A stretch of DNA of 64,000 bases from positions 124,001 to 188,000 of the forward strand of contig CAIKMS010000015.1 of assembly GCA_903828595.1 (NCBI GenBank), in the 5' to 3' direction. The notes beneath the pieces were generated by a model. It saw nothing but the letters and a program-made list of their open reading frames with translations. It ran no database searches and had not been told where the DNA came from. The DNA comes from an uncultured Pseudomonadota bacterium. GTDB taxonomy: Bacteria > Pseudomonadota > Gammaproteobacteria > Steroidobacterales > Steroidobacteraceae. The translations under genes and the position numbers were made by a program. Shown piece by piece: positions 55,359 to 64,000 of this stretch. Each line of letters begins with the position of its first letter. The stretch's first letter is position 1.

Positions 55359-56198
55359 ATGAACTACCGTCACGCTTTTCACGCGGGCAATTTTGCAGAC
55401 GTACTCAAACACTTCGTACTTGGCGAAGTGATTTCGCGCTTGCTGCTTAAAGATGCACCCTTGTTTTTCCTCGACACTCATGCGGGCCGCGGCTATTACC
55501 CGCTGGATGACATCGCATCCCAGCGTGGCGGGGAGTTCCGTACCGGAATTTTACCGGTACTGGCGAAAGCCAACCCGCCGGTACCGTTTAAGCCCTACTG
55601 CAATCAGATCCGGCGACTGGGTGAGAAAAACGGCAAACTCGTGGCCTATCCTGGCTCGCCACGTATCGCGCTCGACCTGTTACGAGCCGATGACCGCGCG
55701 GCATTTTGCGAGCTTGAACCTCTGGAGGCGGAAGCGCTGCGCAGCACGGTGCGTGGTGATCGACGCTGTGCGGTACATGAGCGTAACGGCTATGAAGCTC
55801 TAGGGGCTTTGTTGCCACCACCAGAAAAGCGAGGACTGGTTCTAATCGACCCTCCGTACGAAGACTCTCTGGAATTTGATTATTTAGCGAATGCGGTTAT
55901 CCATGCACACCGTCGCTGGTCCACCGGTGTGTATGCCATTTGGTACCCGATTACCCACGACAACGGGGCGCCGCGGTTCCTCAGCACATTAAAGTCCAGT
56001 GGCATTCGTCGACAGCTGATTGCCCAGCTTATGATCCACAGGGAAGATTCACCGGTAGGTCTTAATGGCGCGGGCATGTTGCTGATTAACCCTCCGTGGA
56101 AGACAGAGGAGACGGTGTCGGCGGGGCTTCGCTGGCTGGCAACGCTGCTGAGTCCTAACGAAGGGCGCAGTAAGGTGGAGTGGTTAGTCCCGGAATAA
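55359..56198 (+). CDS. rlmJ: 23S rRNA m6A2030 methyltransferase RlmJ
   Basis: A 279-residue SAM-dependent methyltransferase. It begins MNYRHAFHAGNFADVLKH and contains TRYPGSP-like VAYPGSPRIALDLLRADD, and the catalytic DPPY in LIDPPYEDSLEF. ATG 55359 is the family start; the frame extends upstream without support. Single gene, facing hemB. Confidence 0.93.
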   Translation: MNYRHAFHAGNFADVLKHFVLGEVISRLLLKDAPLFFLDTHAGRGYYPLDDIASQRGGEFRTGILPVLAKANPPVPFKPYCNQIRRLGEKNGKLVAYPGSPRIALDLLRADDRAAFCELEPLEAEALRSTVRGDRRCAVHERNGYEALGALLPPPEKRGLVLIDPPYEDSLEFDYLANAVIHAHRRWSTGVYAIWYPITHDNGAPRFLSTLKSSGIRRQLIAQLMIHREDSPVGLNGAGMLLINPPWKTEETVSAGLRWLATLLSPNEGRSKVEWLVPE

Positions 56199-56239
56199 TC
56201 ACCCCAGCGGTGGCAGCTGCATCTGATCGAACCCGCTAG

Positions 56240-57307
<1,068 letters not shown>

Positions 57308-57311
57308 CGCC

Positions 57312-58190
57312 ATGGGTAAAACAGCGGCTACTTCGCTATCCGAGAACCATAGCGTGGATCGATACGCGCTGTTCGGCTTTCCAGTAGCGCACAGCTGGTC
57401 TGCCTATATCCATGGTGAGTTTGCGCATGCCACTCAACAACACCTAGATTACCGCCTGATCGAGACCCCGCCTGCGGACTTCGAGCGGGTCGTCATGGAC
57501 TTCTTCAACTCCGGCGGCCTAGGCGCCAACGTTACAGTGCCCCACAAGCAGTCCGCTTTTAGTTTAGTGGATGACCTAACCGATCGCGCGCAACGAGCTG
57601 GTGCTGTCAACACGTTGTCAATAACCTCCACAGGGCAGCTGCGTGGAGATAATACCGACGGAATCGGCCTTATCGCCGACCTTAAAAACAACCTTCAATT
57701 TGAACTCATGAATAAGAGAGTTCTCATTCTGGGAGCGGGTGGCGCAACACGCGGAGTCATAGGTCCGATTCTGGATGAAAAGTCATCCCAGCTGATTATT
57801 GCTAACCGCACTCGCGAAAAATCCATCGAGCTGGCAGCTGTCTTTAATGGCGACGGATCAATTATCGGATGCGATTTGAAACAGATTCCTCAAGGACCGT
57901 TCGATTTGCTCATCAACGCTACATCAGCAGGCCTTAACGCTGCCGTCCCGGATTTTCCGGCACATTGCATAGGACCTGAAACCCTAGCCTATGACATGAC
58001 CTACGCAACAGCACCAACCGTATTTGCGCAACACGCGACAGCCTGTGGAGCACAGCGCAGTATTCTTGGCTGGGGCATGCTCGTTGAACAGGCCGCGGAG
58101 GCATTTAGGGTTTGGCGCGGAATCCGACCGCAGACAGCCACGGTACTGCAGAGACTTCAGTCGGGCGCGGCGAAAAAGCCACCGCAATAA
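57312..58190 (+). CDS. aroE: Shikimate dehydrogenase
   Basis: A 292-residue NADPH enzyme that reduces 3-dehydroshikimate to shikimate. Substrate residues are in FGFPVAHSWSAYIHGEF, GANVTVPHKQSAF (catalytic Lys) and RGDNTDGIGLI (catalytic Asp); the nucleotide motif is VLILGAGGATRGVI. The C-terminal GWGMLVEQAAEAF carries the conserved Gln. The usual HSxSP turn has Ala in place of Pro. It directly follows hemB and ends 1 base from the convergent carbonic anhydrase gene. Confidence 0.95.
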   Translation: MGKTAATSLSENHSVDRYALFGFPVAHSWSAYIHGEFAHATQQHLDYRLIETPPADFERVVMDFFNSGGLGANVTVPHKQSAFSLVDDLTDRAQRAGAVNTLSITSTGQLRGDNTDGIGLIADLKNNLQFELMNKRVLILGAGGATRGVIGPILDEKSSQLIIANRTREKSIELAAVFNGDGSIIGCDLKQIPQGPFDLLINATSAGLNAAVPDFPAHCIGPETLAYDMTYATAPTVFAQHATACGAQRSILGWGMLVEQAAEAFRVWRGIRPQTATVLQRLQSGAAKKPPQ

Positions 58191-58754
58191 CTAGCCGGAC
58201 GCGACAGCCTGAAAGGCGCGGTAGCGGTCTTTAACGCGTACATAGTGCTGCGCCGAGTACAGCAGAGCTTCGCGCTCCTTAGTAGAAAGCGCACGAACCT
58301 GCTTTGCCGGGCTACCTAACCACAAAGACCCGGAAGTAAGTCTTGTGCGTGCGGTGACCAACGCGCCGGCCCCAATCATCACATCATCCTCAACGACCAC
58401 ACCATCCAGAAGGATGGCGCCCATCCCTATCAGACAGCGATTTCCCACCCGGCAGCCATGCAGCATCGCTTTGTGCCCGATGGTCACATCGTCCCCCACC
58501 GTCAGGGAGTATCCACCGGGGACGTAGGGACCGTCGTGAGTTACGTGTAACACGGCACCGTCCTGAACGCTGGTTCGGGCACCGATGGCGATGGTATTGA
58601 CATCAGCCCGAATGACCGCCATCGGCCAAATGGAAGAATCATCGCCCACGGTTACCTTGCCGATCACGCAGGCTGCCGCGTCAATGTAGGTACCGCTGCC
58701 TAACGTGGGGTAAAAACCTTCAAACTCACGTAATCCGGCCTGCAATGTCGTCAT
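58191..58754 (-). CDS. Gamma-class carbonic anhydrase-like protein (YrdA family)
   Basis: A 187-residue left-handed beta-helix protein with hexapeptide repeats. The metal-ligand histidines are visible in VLHVTHDGP and VTIGHKAMLHGCRVG. YrdA-type members are trimeric zinc or iron proteins, with carbonic anhydrase activity shown only for some. The ribosome site AGGAGG lies 7 bases before ATG 58754. Often found with aroE, as here. Confidence 0.92.
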   Translation of the reverse strand: MTTLQAGLREFEGFYPTLGSGTYIDAAACVIGKVTVGDDSSIWPMAVIRADVNTIAIGARTSVQDGAVLHVTHDGPYVPGGYSLTVGDDVTIGHKAMLHGCRVGNRCLIGMGAILLDGVVVEDDVMIGAGALVTARTRLTSGSLWLGSPAKQVRALSTKEREALLYSAQHYVRVKDRYRAFQAVASG

Positions 58755-58805
58755 ATAGGCTCCTCCTGACGATAGCCACCAGAGAAAATCGGGTCAGGGC
58801 GCCTG

Positions 58806-60155
58806 TTAGCGCATGGTTACCAACTCTTCAGCACTCGTGGGATGGATGGCGACCGTGTCATCAAAGTCGACCTTGCGTGCCCCCATCTTCACCGCTACCG
58901 CAAAACCCTGGAGCATTTCATCAGCACCGGCGCCGATCACGTGCAAGCCCACAATCTTCTCGTCCTTGCCAACGCACACCAGTTTCATCTCAGCACGCCG
59001 CTTTCTCGCGGTCATTGCGTGATACATCGGCACGAACCCGGAGTGATAAACCTTCACTTCGTCGCCGTGCAGCTGCCTAGCTGCGGCCTCCGTCAAGCCA
59101 ATAGTGCCGATCGGGGGGTGACTGAAGACAACGGTAGGAATCAAGTCGTAGTTAAGATGGCGGCCAACCTGCCCGTCAAACAGCCGATCAGATAAGCGTC
59201 GGCCCGCGGCGATAGCAACCGGGGTAAGCGCCTCTCGTCCGGTCACATCGCCGATAGCATAGATTCCGGCAACGTTGGTGGCCTGGAATGGGTCAGTGAC
59301 GATAAAACCCTGCTGATTGGTCGTCACACCCACTCGATCCAAGTGTAAGTCGGGCGTGCAAGGTACGCGGCCCACCGCCCAAATCACGCAGTCAAATCCA
59401 CCCAGATCACGAGAATCAGTTAGTTTTAGGTGCCGCTTACCCTGAGAATCTAACGTTATTCCGGTCACCGCGGCGTGAGTGACGATATCGATATGATCGG
59501 CCTTCATTTCGGTCATCAAAGCCTGCGACAGCATCGAATCAAAATCGCGAAGCACGTAATCCTTACGAACCACCAGGCAGACCTGAGCGCCGAGGGCCTG
59601 CAGCGTACATCCAAGCTCTACCGCGATATACCCGCTGCCTACGACGGCAACGCGCTGCGGCAACTGATCTAGGGCAAAAAACCCGTCTGAGGTGATTCCC
59701 AACTGAGCACCCGGAACATCCGGAACCTGGGGCTGTCCACCGCTAGCAATCACGATGGCCGGCGCGCTGTATTCGTGTCCATCAACCATCACGGTATTCG
59801 GCTTGTGAAATTCAGCCAAACCACGCACCCAGACAATGCCGCGTTTTTCGAGATTTTTCTCGTAGATCCCGTTAAGCCGGGAAATGTAGGCATCACGCCG
59901 AAGCTTCAGAGCGTTCCAGTCATGGGCGCCTGGTGTGGCGGCAAATCCGTATTCGCCGGCATCCTCAATAGCGTGAGCGACGCAGGCCGCATTCCACATG
60001 ACTTTTTTGGGCACGCAGCCCACGTTAACGCAGGTTCCGCCTAAAGGTTTAGGCTCGATGACGAGGACGCGCTGGCCGTATTGGGCAGCTCGTTGAGCGC
60101 AGGCAAGGCCTCCGCTACCGCCGCCAATCAGGATAAGATCATAGGCATCGGACAT
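58806..60155 (-). CDS. gor: Glutathione-disulfide reductase
   Basis: A 449-residue flavoenzyme that regenerates glutathione with NADPH. It has the FAD motif [16 protein letters not shown], redox cysteines Cys42 and Cys47 ([13 protein letters not shown]), the nucleotide motif [14 protein letters not shown] followed by [13 protein letters not shown] with arginines typical of NADPH use, and the C-terminal [12 protein letters not shown] with the catalytic His. Downstream of the gap before gamma-CA by 51 bases. The upstream region toward NnrU is divergent. Confidence 0.95.
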   Translation of the reverse strand: MSDAYDLILIGGGSGGLACAQRAAQYGQRVLVIEPKPLGGTCVNVGCVPKKVMWNAACVAHAIEDAGEYGFAATPGAHDWNALKLRRDAYISRLNGIYEKNLEKRGIVWVRGLAEFHKPNTVMVDGHEYSAPAIVIASGGQPQVPDVPGAQLGITSDGFFALDQLPQRVAVVGSGYIAVELGCTLQALGAQVCLVVRKDYVLRDFDSMLSQALMTEMKADHIDIVTHAAVTGITLDSQGKRHLKLTDSRDLGGFDCVIWAVGRVPCTPDLHLDRVGVTTNQQGFIVTDPFQATNVAGIYAIGDVTGREALTPVAIAAGRRLSDRLFDGQVGRHLNYDLIPTVVFSHPPIGTIGLTEAAARQLHGDEVKVYHSGFVPMYHAMTARKRRAEMKLVCVGKDEKIVGLHVIGAGADEMLQGFAVAVKMGARKVDFDDTVAIHPTSAEELVTMR

Positions 60156-60277
60156 GGAATTAATCCTTAGGCTGTGCCGGGTAGCTCAATTCAGGCGATG
60201 ATATCCCACAGTGCCGATACGGTTCTATCAAAGACGCGTAAAGCCCGCGGCAAGTTGACGTTAAAGGGGACAGATCA

Positions 60278-60856
60278 GTGTTGATTCTAATCTTGGGGCT
60301 GGTGATTTTCATCGGTCTGCATCTGGCGATTTATTGGGCCCCTTCGTTGCGCGAAGGCTTAAAGACGCGTCTGGGCGTGGGCGCCTACCGTGGCGTTTTC
60401 AGTCTGATCTCGACGCTGGGACTAGGACTGATTTTCTTGGGTTTTTCCCGAGCTCGGCTGGATCCGGTCATCGTTTACGTGGCACCAACGTGGCTACGAC
60501 ACTTGATGCTCGCGCTAATGATTCCCGTTTTCCCGTTGCTGATCGCTACCTATTTACAGGGGCACATCAAATACCGCGTTAAGCACCCGATGCTTGCTGC
60601 ATTGAAGCTTTGGGCAGCTGGTCACCTGTTAGTGAACGGAACATTGGCAGATCTTGCTCTGTTCGGCAGCTTTTTAGCCTGGGGGGTCATGGCCCGCATC
60701 GCGATAAAAAAACGCGGCGAGCAACCGGCATCCTTCGTTCCCAAGACCAGTCACGACATCATCGCACTAGCCGTTGGCTTAATCCTCTATGCGCTGGTTG
60801 TTGCGCAGTTGCATCTGTGGCTATTCGGCGTTTCACCTTTGCCGATGAGGTCGTAG
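60278..60856 (+). CDS. NnrU-family membrane protein
   Basis: A 192-residue inner-membrane protein with about five to six hydrophobic segments (LILGLVIFIGLHLAIYW, HLMLALMIPVFPLLIATYL, IIALAVGLILYALVVAQLHLWL). NnrU is named for denitrification genes, but no nitrite or nitric-oxide reductase is in the window. The GTG start at 60278 follows AAGGGG at about 7 bases. The stop is 4 bases before prlC. Confidence 0.88.
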   Translation: MLILILGLVIFIGLHLAIYWAPSLREGLKTRLGVGAYRGVFSLISTLGLGLIFLGFSRARLDPVIVYVAPTWLRHLMLALMIPVFPLLIATYLQGHIKYRVKHPMLAALKLWAAGHLLVNGTLADLALFGSFLAWGVMARIAIKKRGEQPASFVPKTSHDIIALAVGLILYALVVAQLHLWLFGVSPLPMRS

Positions 60857-60860
60857 AACA

Positions 60861-62876
60861 ATGAACCCTTTGCAAATGATCGATGGACTCCCCGACTATG
60901 GCCGCATCAAAGCGGCAGACGTCTTACCGGCACTGACCGCTGAGTTGGCGCGCTGCCGATCGCAAATCACTAAGCTCCTGGATCAACCTGAGGCCTCCTT
61001 CACCAATCTGGTGCAGCCTTTTGAGACGCTGCAGCATCGACTTGCCCGTGTTTTCGCGCCAGTTGCGCACTTAAATTCAGTAACCAACAGCACCGAGCTG
61101 CGTGAAGCCTACAACGCCTGCTTACCGCTACTTGCTGAGTATCAGGCCGAAGTTGGCCAGAACCTTCAGCTGTATAAAGCCTATGAAAAAATTCAGGCCA
61201 CCGAGGCAGAACAACTTTCTGATGACCAGCGCAAAGTTCTCTCCTTCGCTCTGCGTGACTTTCGCCTGGCAGGCGTGCACCTCAACGACCATGACAAAGC
61301 GCGCTACACGCAACTCATGCAAGAGCTTTCGACGCTACAGGCACGTTTTGAGGAAAATGTCCTGGATGCGACTCGAGCCTGGAGTTATCACGTTACCGAC
61401 TCGCATGAGCTGTTAGGGCTCCCTGACCATCTTATTGAGCGCGCCCGGTCGGCTGCGGTTGAGCGCCAATTAGACGGATGGGTTTTTTTGCTCGACTATC
61501 CGAACTATCAGGGTGTCCTAACCCACGCGGATTCGCAGGCGTTACGCCGCGCTTACTACACAGCGTGGAGCACTCGCGCATCGGATCAGTCACCCGAATC
61601 GTCCCAATATGACAACAGCAATATCATGTCGGATATTCTGAACAAAAGGCTTCAGTTAGCCTTGCTGCTGGGCTTTAAGAACTACGCCGAGCTGTCGCTG
61701 GCTACCAAGATGGCACCCAGCACACAGCATGTCTTGAAGTTCCTTGAAGAGCTCGCACGAAACTACCTGCCAGGCGCGAAAAAAGAATTTGACGAGCTAC
61801 AGCAATATGCCGGCAGCCCGTTAAACGCATGGGATGTGGCTTATTACAGCGAGAAACTCAGCAGTGAGCGATTTCAGGTTTCAGAAGAGCGCTTACGACC
61901 CTGGTTCCCACTACCGAAGGTACTCGGCGGATTATTTGAAGTCGCACGACGCCTGTACGGACTTCGGATCAGTGAGGAACCCGGTATTAGCACCTGGAAT
62001 AGTGACGTACGCTACTACAGCGTAAAGACCGCACTAAACACCGACGTGGGCGGTTTTTACGCTGACTTTTATTCGCGCGAAAATAAGAGAGGTGGCGCAT
62101 GGATGGGAGAAATTACCAACCGTATCCAACTTTCGACACATCAGGCGCTGCCGATTGCCAACCTGGTTTGTAATTTTACGCCTCCGGCACCCAATATGCC
62201 GGCACTGCTTCGTCACTCTGATGTTGTCACGTTGTTTCATGAATTTGGCCACACACTCCATCACTTAATGACTCAAGTGGATTACCCGAGCTTAGCGGGG
62301 ATCAATGGCGTACCGTGGGATGCCGTGGAACTGCCCAGCCAGTTGATGGAAGAGTGGGCGTGGCAACCCTCGGTCTTACCGCTGCTGTCTGGGCACGTAG
62401 AAACCGGTGATCCGTTACCAACCGAGGAGCTAGATAATCTTCTACGCTCTAGGACTTTTCAGTCCGGGCTGGCGGCGGTGAGACAGCTGGAATTCGCGCT
62501 TTTTGATTTTAAGCTCCATGCTGAGTTTGACCCTGGGGCCATTGGCGAGGTCGCACGAGTCCTGTCAGAGGTACGAGCCTTAGTGAGCGTAATTCCCGCT
62601 CCAAAGTTTAATCGCTTCGCACATAGCTTCTCGCACATATTTGCGGGCGGCTATGCGGCAGGCTACTACAGTTACAAGTGGGCCGAGGTGCTGGCGGCGG
62701 ATGCTTTCTCAGCGTTCGAACAAAGTGATATTTTCGATCAGCCCACGGCACAGAAATTCTTAAATGAAATTTTGTCTCGTGGCGGCAGTTGCGATCAAAT
62801 GCAGGCTTTTATTGCTTTTAGAGGTAGAGAACCTGACATTGGCTCTCTGCTTCGCAAGGATGGTTTTGCTGCATGA
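60861..62876 (+). CDS. prlC: Oligopeptidase A (M3 metallopeptidase)
   Basis: A 671-residue cytoplasmic zinc peptidase that degrades short peptides and signal peptides. The zinc motif HEFGHTLHH has His460, Glu461 and His464, with the third ligand Glu downstream (DAVELPSQLMEEWA). The N-terminal part (TNLVQPFETLQHRLARVFAP) fits the M3 helical domain. The stop overlaps the xthA start as ATGA. Confidence 0.95.
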   Translation: MNPLQMIDGLPDYGRIKAADVLPALTAELARCRSQITKLLDQPEASFTNLVQPFETLQHRLARVFAPVAHLNSVTNSTELREAYNACLPLLAEYQAEVGQNLQLYKAYEKIQATEAEQLSDDQRKVLSFALRDFRLAGVHLNDHDKARYTQLMQELSTLQARFEENVLDATRAWSYHVTDSHELLGLPDHLIERARSAAVERQLDGWVFLLDYPNYQGVLTHADSQALRRAYYTAWSTRASDQSPESSQYDNSNIMSDILNKRLQLALLLGFKNYAELSLATKMAPSTQHVLKFLEELARNYLPGAKKEFDELQQYAGSPLNAWDVAYYSEKLSSERFQVSEERLRPWFPLPKVLGGLFEVARRLYGLRISEEPGISTWNSDVRYYSVKTALNTDVGGFYADFYSRENKRGGAWMGEITNRIQLSTHQALPIANLVCNFTPPAPNMPALLRHSDVVTLFHEFGHTLHHLMTQVDYPSLAGINGVPWDAVELPSQLMEEWAWQPSVLPLLSGHVETGDPLPTEELDNLLRSRTFQSGLAAVRQLEFALFDFKLHAEFDPGAIGEVARVLSEVRALVSVIPAPKFNRFAHSFSHIFAGGYAAGYYSYKWAEVLAADAFSAFEQSDIFDQPTAQKFLNEILSRGGSCDQMQAFIAFRGREPDIGSLLRKDGFAA

Positions 62877-63652
62877 ACACTTTTACCGTGGCCACTTGGA
62901 ACGTGAATTCATTGCGGGTTCGCCTTCCGCAACTTATAGAGTTTCTCAATAAAGAGTCGATCGACACCTTGGTACTTCAGGAAATAAAACTTGAGGACAA
63001 GGATTTTCCGGAAGCGGCATTAAGCGAACTCGGCTATCACAGCATTTGGTACGGCCAAAAGACCTACAACGGTGTTGCCTTACTTTCACGGACGCCGGCT
63101 GTTGATGTAGTCCGTGGGATCCCTGGCTATGACGATCCTCAGTCGCGTGTCATAGCAGGGACAGTAAACGGAACCCGGGTAGTTGGTGTTTATGTGCCCA
63201 ACGGGCAAGCCGTTGATAGTGAAAAGTACGTTTACAAGCTCGAATGGTTTAAACATTTAACGCGTTATGTTGAAGAGCTTAAGAGCGCGCACAAGCAGGT
63301 GCTCGTCATGGGTGATTACAACATCGCGCCCGATGATCGGGACGTACACGACCCGGAAGCCTGGCGTGATCAGGTGTTGGTATCGGCGCCTGAGCGCGCG
63401 GCTTACCAGCAACTGTGCGGGGTTGGGCTGGTTGATGTGTTTCGACATCTGAGCGCCGAGGCGGGTCAATACAGCTGGTGGGACTATCGGGCTGGCGGCT
63501 TTCGTCGCAATAACGGTTTGAGAATAGACTTGATACTAGCAACCCCATCCCTGGCCGAAGCTGGGGTTTCTTGCCGCATTGACCGCGAACCTCGCGCTTG
63601 GGAGCGTCCCTCCGATCACGCACCCGTCATCGCCTCGTTCGAGATAAAGTAA
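62873..63652 (+). CDS. xthA: Exodeoxyribonuclease III
   Basis: A 259-residue AP endonuclease/3' exonuclease for base excision repair. It shows VATWNVNSLRVRLPQL, LVLQEIKLEDKDFP with the metal Glu, VMGDYNIAPDDRDVHDPE, FRRNNGLRIDLILATP and the terminal RPSDHAPVIASF with the catalytic Asp-His. ATG 62873 overlaps the prlC stop, so the two are co-translated. Confidence 0.96.
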   Translation: MNTFTVATWNVNSLRVRLPQLIEFLNKESIDTLVLQEIKLEDKDFPEAALSELGYHSIWYGQKTYNGVALLSRTPAVDVVRGIPGYDDPQSRVIAGTVNGTRVVGVYVPNGQAVDSEKYVYKLEWFKHLTRYVEELKSAHKQVLVMGDYNIAPDDRDVHDPEAWRDQVLVSAPERAAYQQLCGVGLVDVFRHLSAEAGQYSWWDYRAGGFRRNNGLRIDLILATPSLAEAGVSCRIDREPRAWERPSDHAPVIASFEIK

Positions 63653-63786
63653 TATTCCTATCATCAAGCTTACATATACACCCGGCTTAACCCGCATTCT
63701 TTGGTTCAGAAAGTGGCTAATGTTCAATATGCACACCTGGCCTACCCGGAAACTCTCACTATTCATCCATGGCGAGGAGGCAGGCT

Positions 63787-64000
63787 ATGCACGCTTCTGA
63801 GCACACGATAAATCTTTCACGGACACCGCTCTTGGTCAGCACGTCGAAAAGCACTGAATGGCCTGACATGCTGTCTTTAACGGCAAAGCCTTCTGCTGGC
63901 ACAACAGAACGTTCGCCTTTGGCGGGACCACTGAAGCCACCTGGTAAACAGCGCCGCTCCGACTACGATGTCACCAATACGGTACAGGTCAGTTCTTTTT
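63787..64000 (+). CDS. Hypothetical protein, N-terminal part (runs off right edge)
   Basis: An open frame starting at ATG 63787 continues to the window end, 71 codons so far. GAGGAGG lies about 7 bases upstream, a strong ribosome binding site. The N-terminal peptide (MHASEHTINLSRTPLLVSTS, later KPPGKQRRSDYDVTN) has no signal peptide, membrane helix or motif I recognise. It may be any cytoplasmic protein. The 134 bases before it hold its promoter but show no clear box. Confidence 0.5.
   Translation, partial: MHASEHTINLSRTPLLVSTSKSTEWPDMLSLTAKPSAGTTERSPLAGPLKPPGKQRRSDYDVTNTVQVSSF

Overview
The window reads as an ordinary chromosomal segment of a gammaproteobacterium of moderate GC content. The evidence is the conserved gene neighbourhoods: def-fmt-rsmB-DUF4390-ntrY-ntrX, LysM protein-smg-topA-hemF, priA-argS-SPOR, and the glutathione enzymes gshA and gor. 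I cannot name a genus. I saw no transposase, phage gene, CRISPR array, rRNA or tRNA. Genes are tightly packed, many overlap by 4 bases (ATGA or GTGA), and several start at GTG or TTG.

Layout. 1-4.5 kb: the 5' part of a TonB-dependent receptor, then a phosphonate cluster with a PhnZ-like HD diiron oxygenase, phosphonatase PhnX and an MFS-type carrier. 4.5-9 kb: a degenerate alpha/beta hydrolase, glyoxalase I, and acetolactate synthase with its two subunit genes divergent, then a GST. 9-12.2 kb: a glnK/P-II gene overlapping a thioredoxin-like [2Fe-2S] ferredoxin gene, a quinone oxidoreductase and a ferredoxin reductase. 12.2-26.7 kb: PHA synthase, glutamate-cysteine ligase, a RidA-fold lipoprotein, DUF2845, FadI-type thiolase, succinate-semialdehyde dehydrogenase, a Bcr/CflA-type efflux pump, a pseudouridine synthase, an Ntn acylase and a large acetyl-CoA hydrolase/transferase-family protein.

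26.7-35.1 kb: a flap-type exonuclease/HNH nuclease pair, the three-gene proton-translocating transhydrogenase (pntAA-pntAB-pntB), a cyclophilin, an outer-membrane barrel, and an ECF sigma factor with DUF3619 and DUF3106 partners. 35.2-48.4 kb: priA, argS, a SPOR protein, an MFS carrier, the NtrYX two-component system and the fmt/def/rsmB housekeeping group. 48.7-63.7 kb: LysM protein, smg, topA, hemF, a diguanylate cyclase, rlmJ, hemB, aroE, gamma-carbonic anhydrase, gor, NnrU, prlC and xthA. A new reading frame with a strong ribosome binding site runs off the right edge.

How they work together: beta-oxidation/PHA genes (fadI, phaC) and transhydrogenase link acetyl-CoA and NADPH supply. gshA, gor, gloA and the GST form a scattered glutathione set. 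NtrYX and P-II are both nitrogen-linked, and a sigma-54-like promoter lies before the P-II gene. The oddest items are proteins whose folds are kept but whose catalytic residues are gone: an alpha/beta hydrolase without its nucleophile, a RidA lipoprotein without its arginine, and an NtrX whose AAA+ motifs are degenerate. The P-II-ferredoxin overlap, the split ilvB/ilvH pair and the two C-P cleaving enzymes side by side also stand out.
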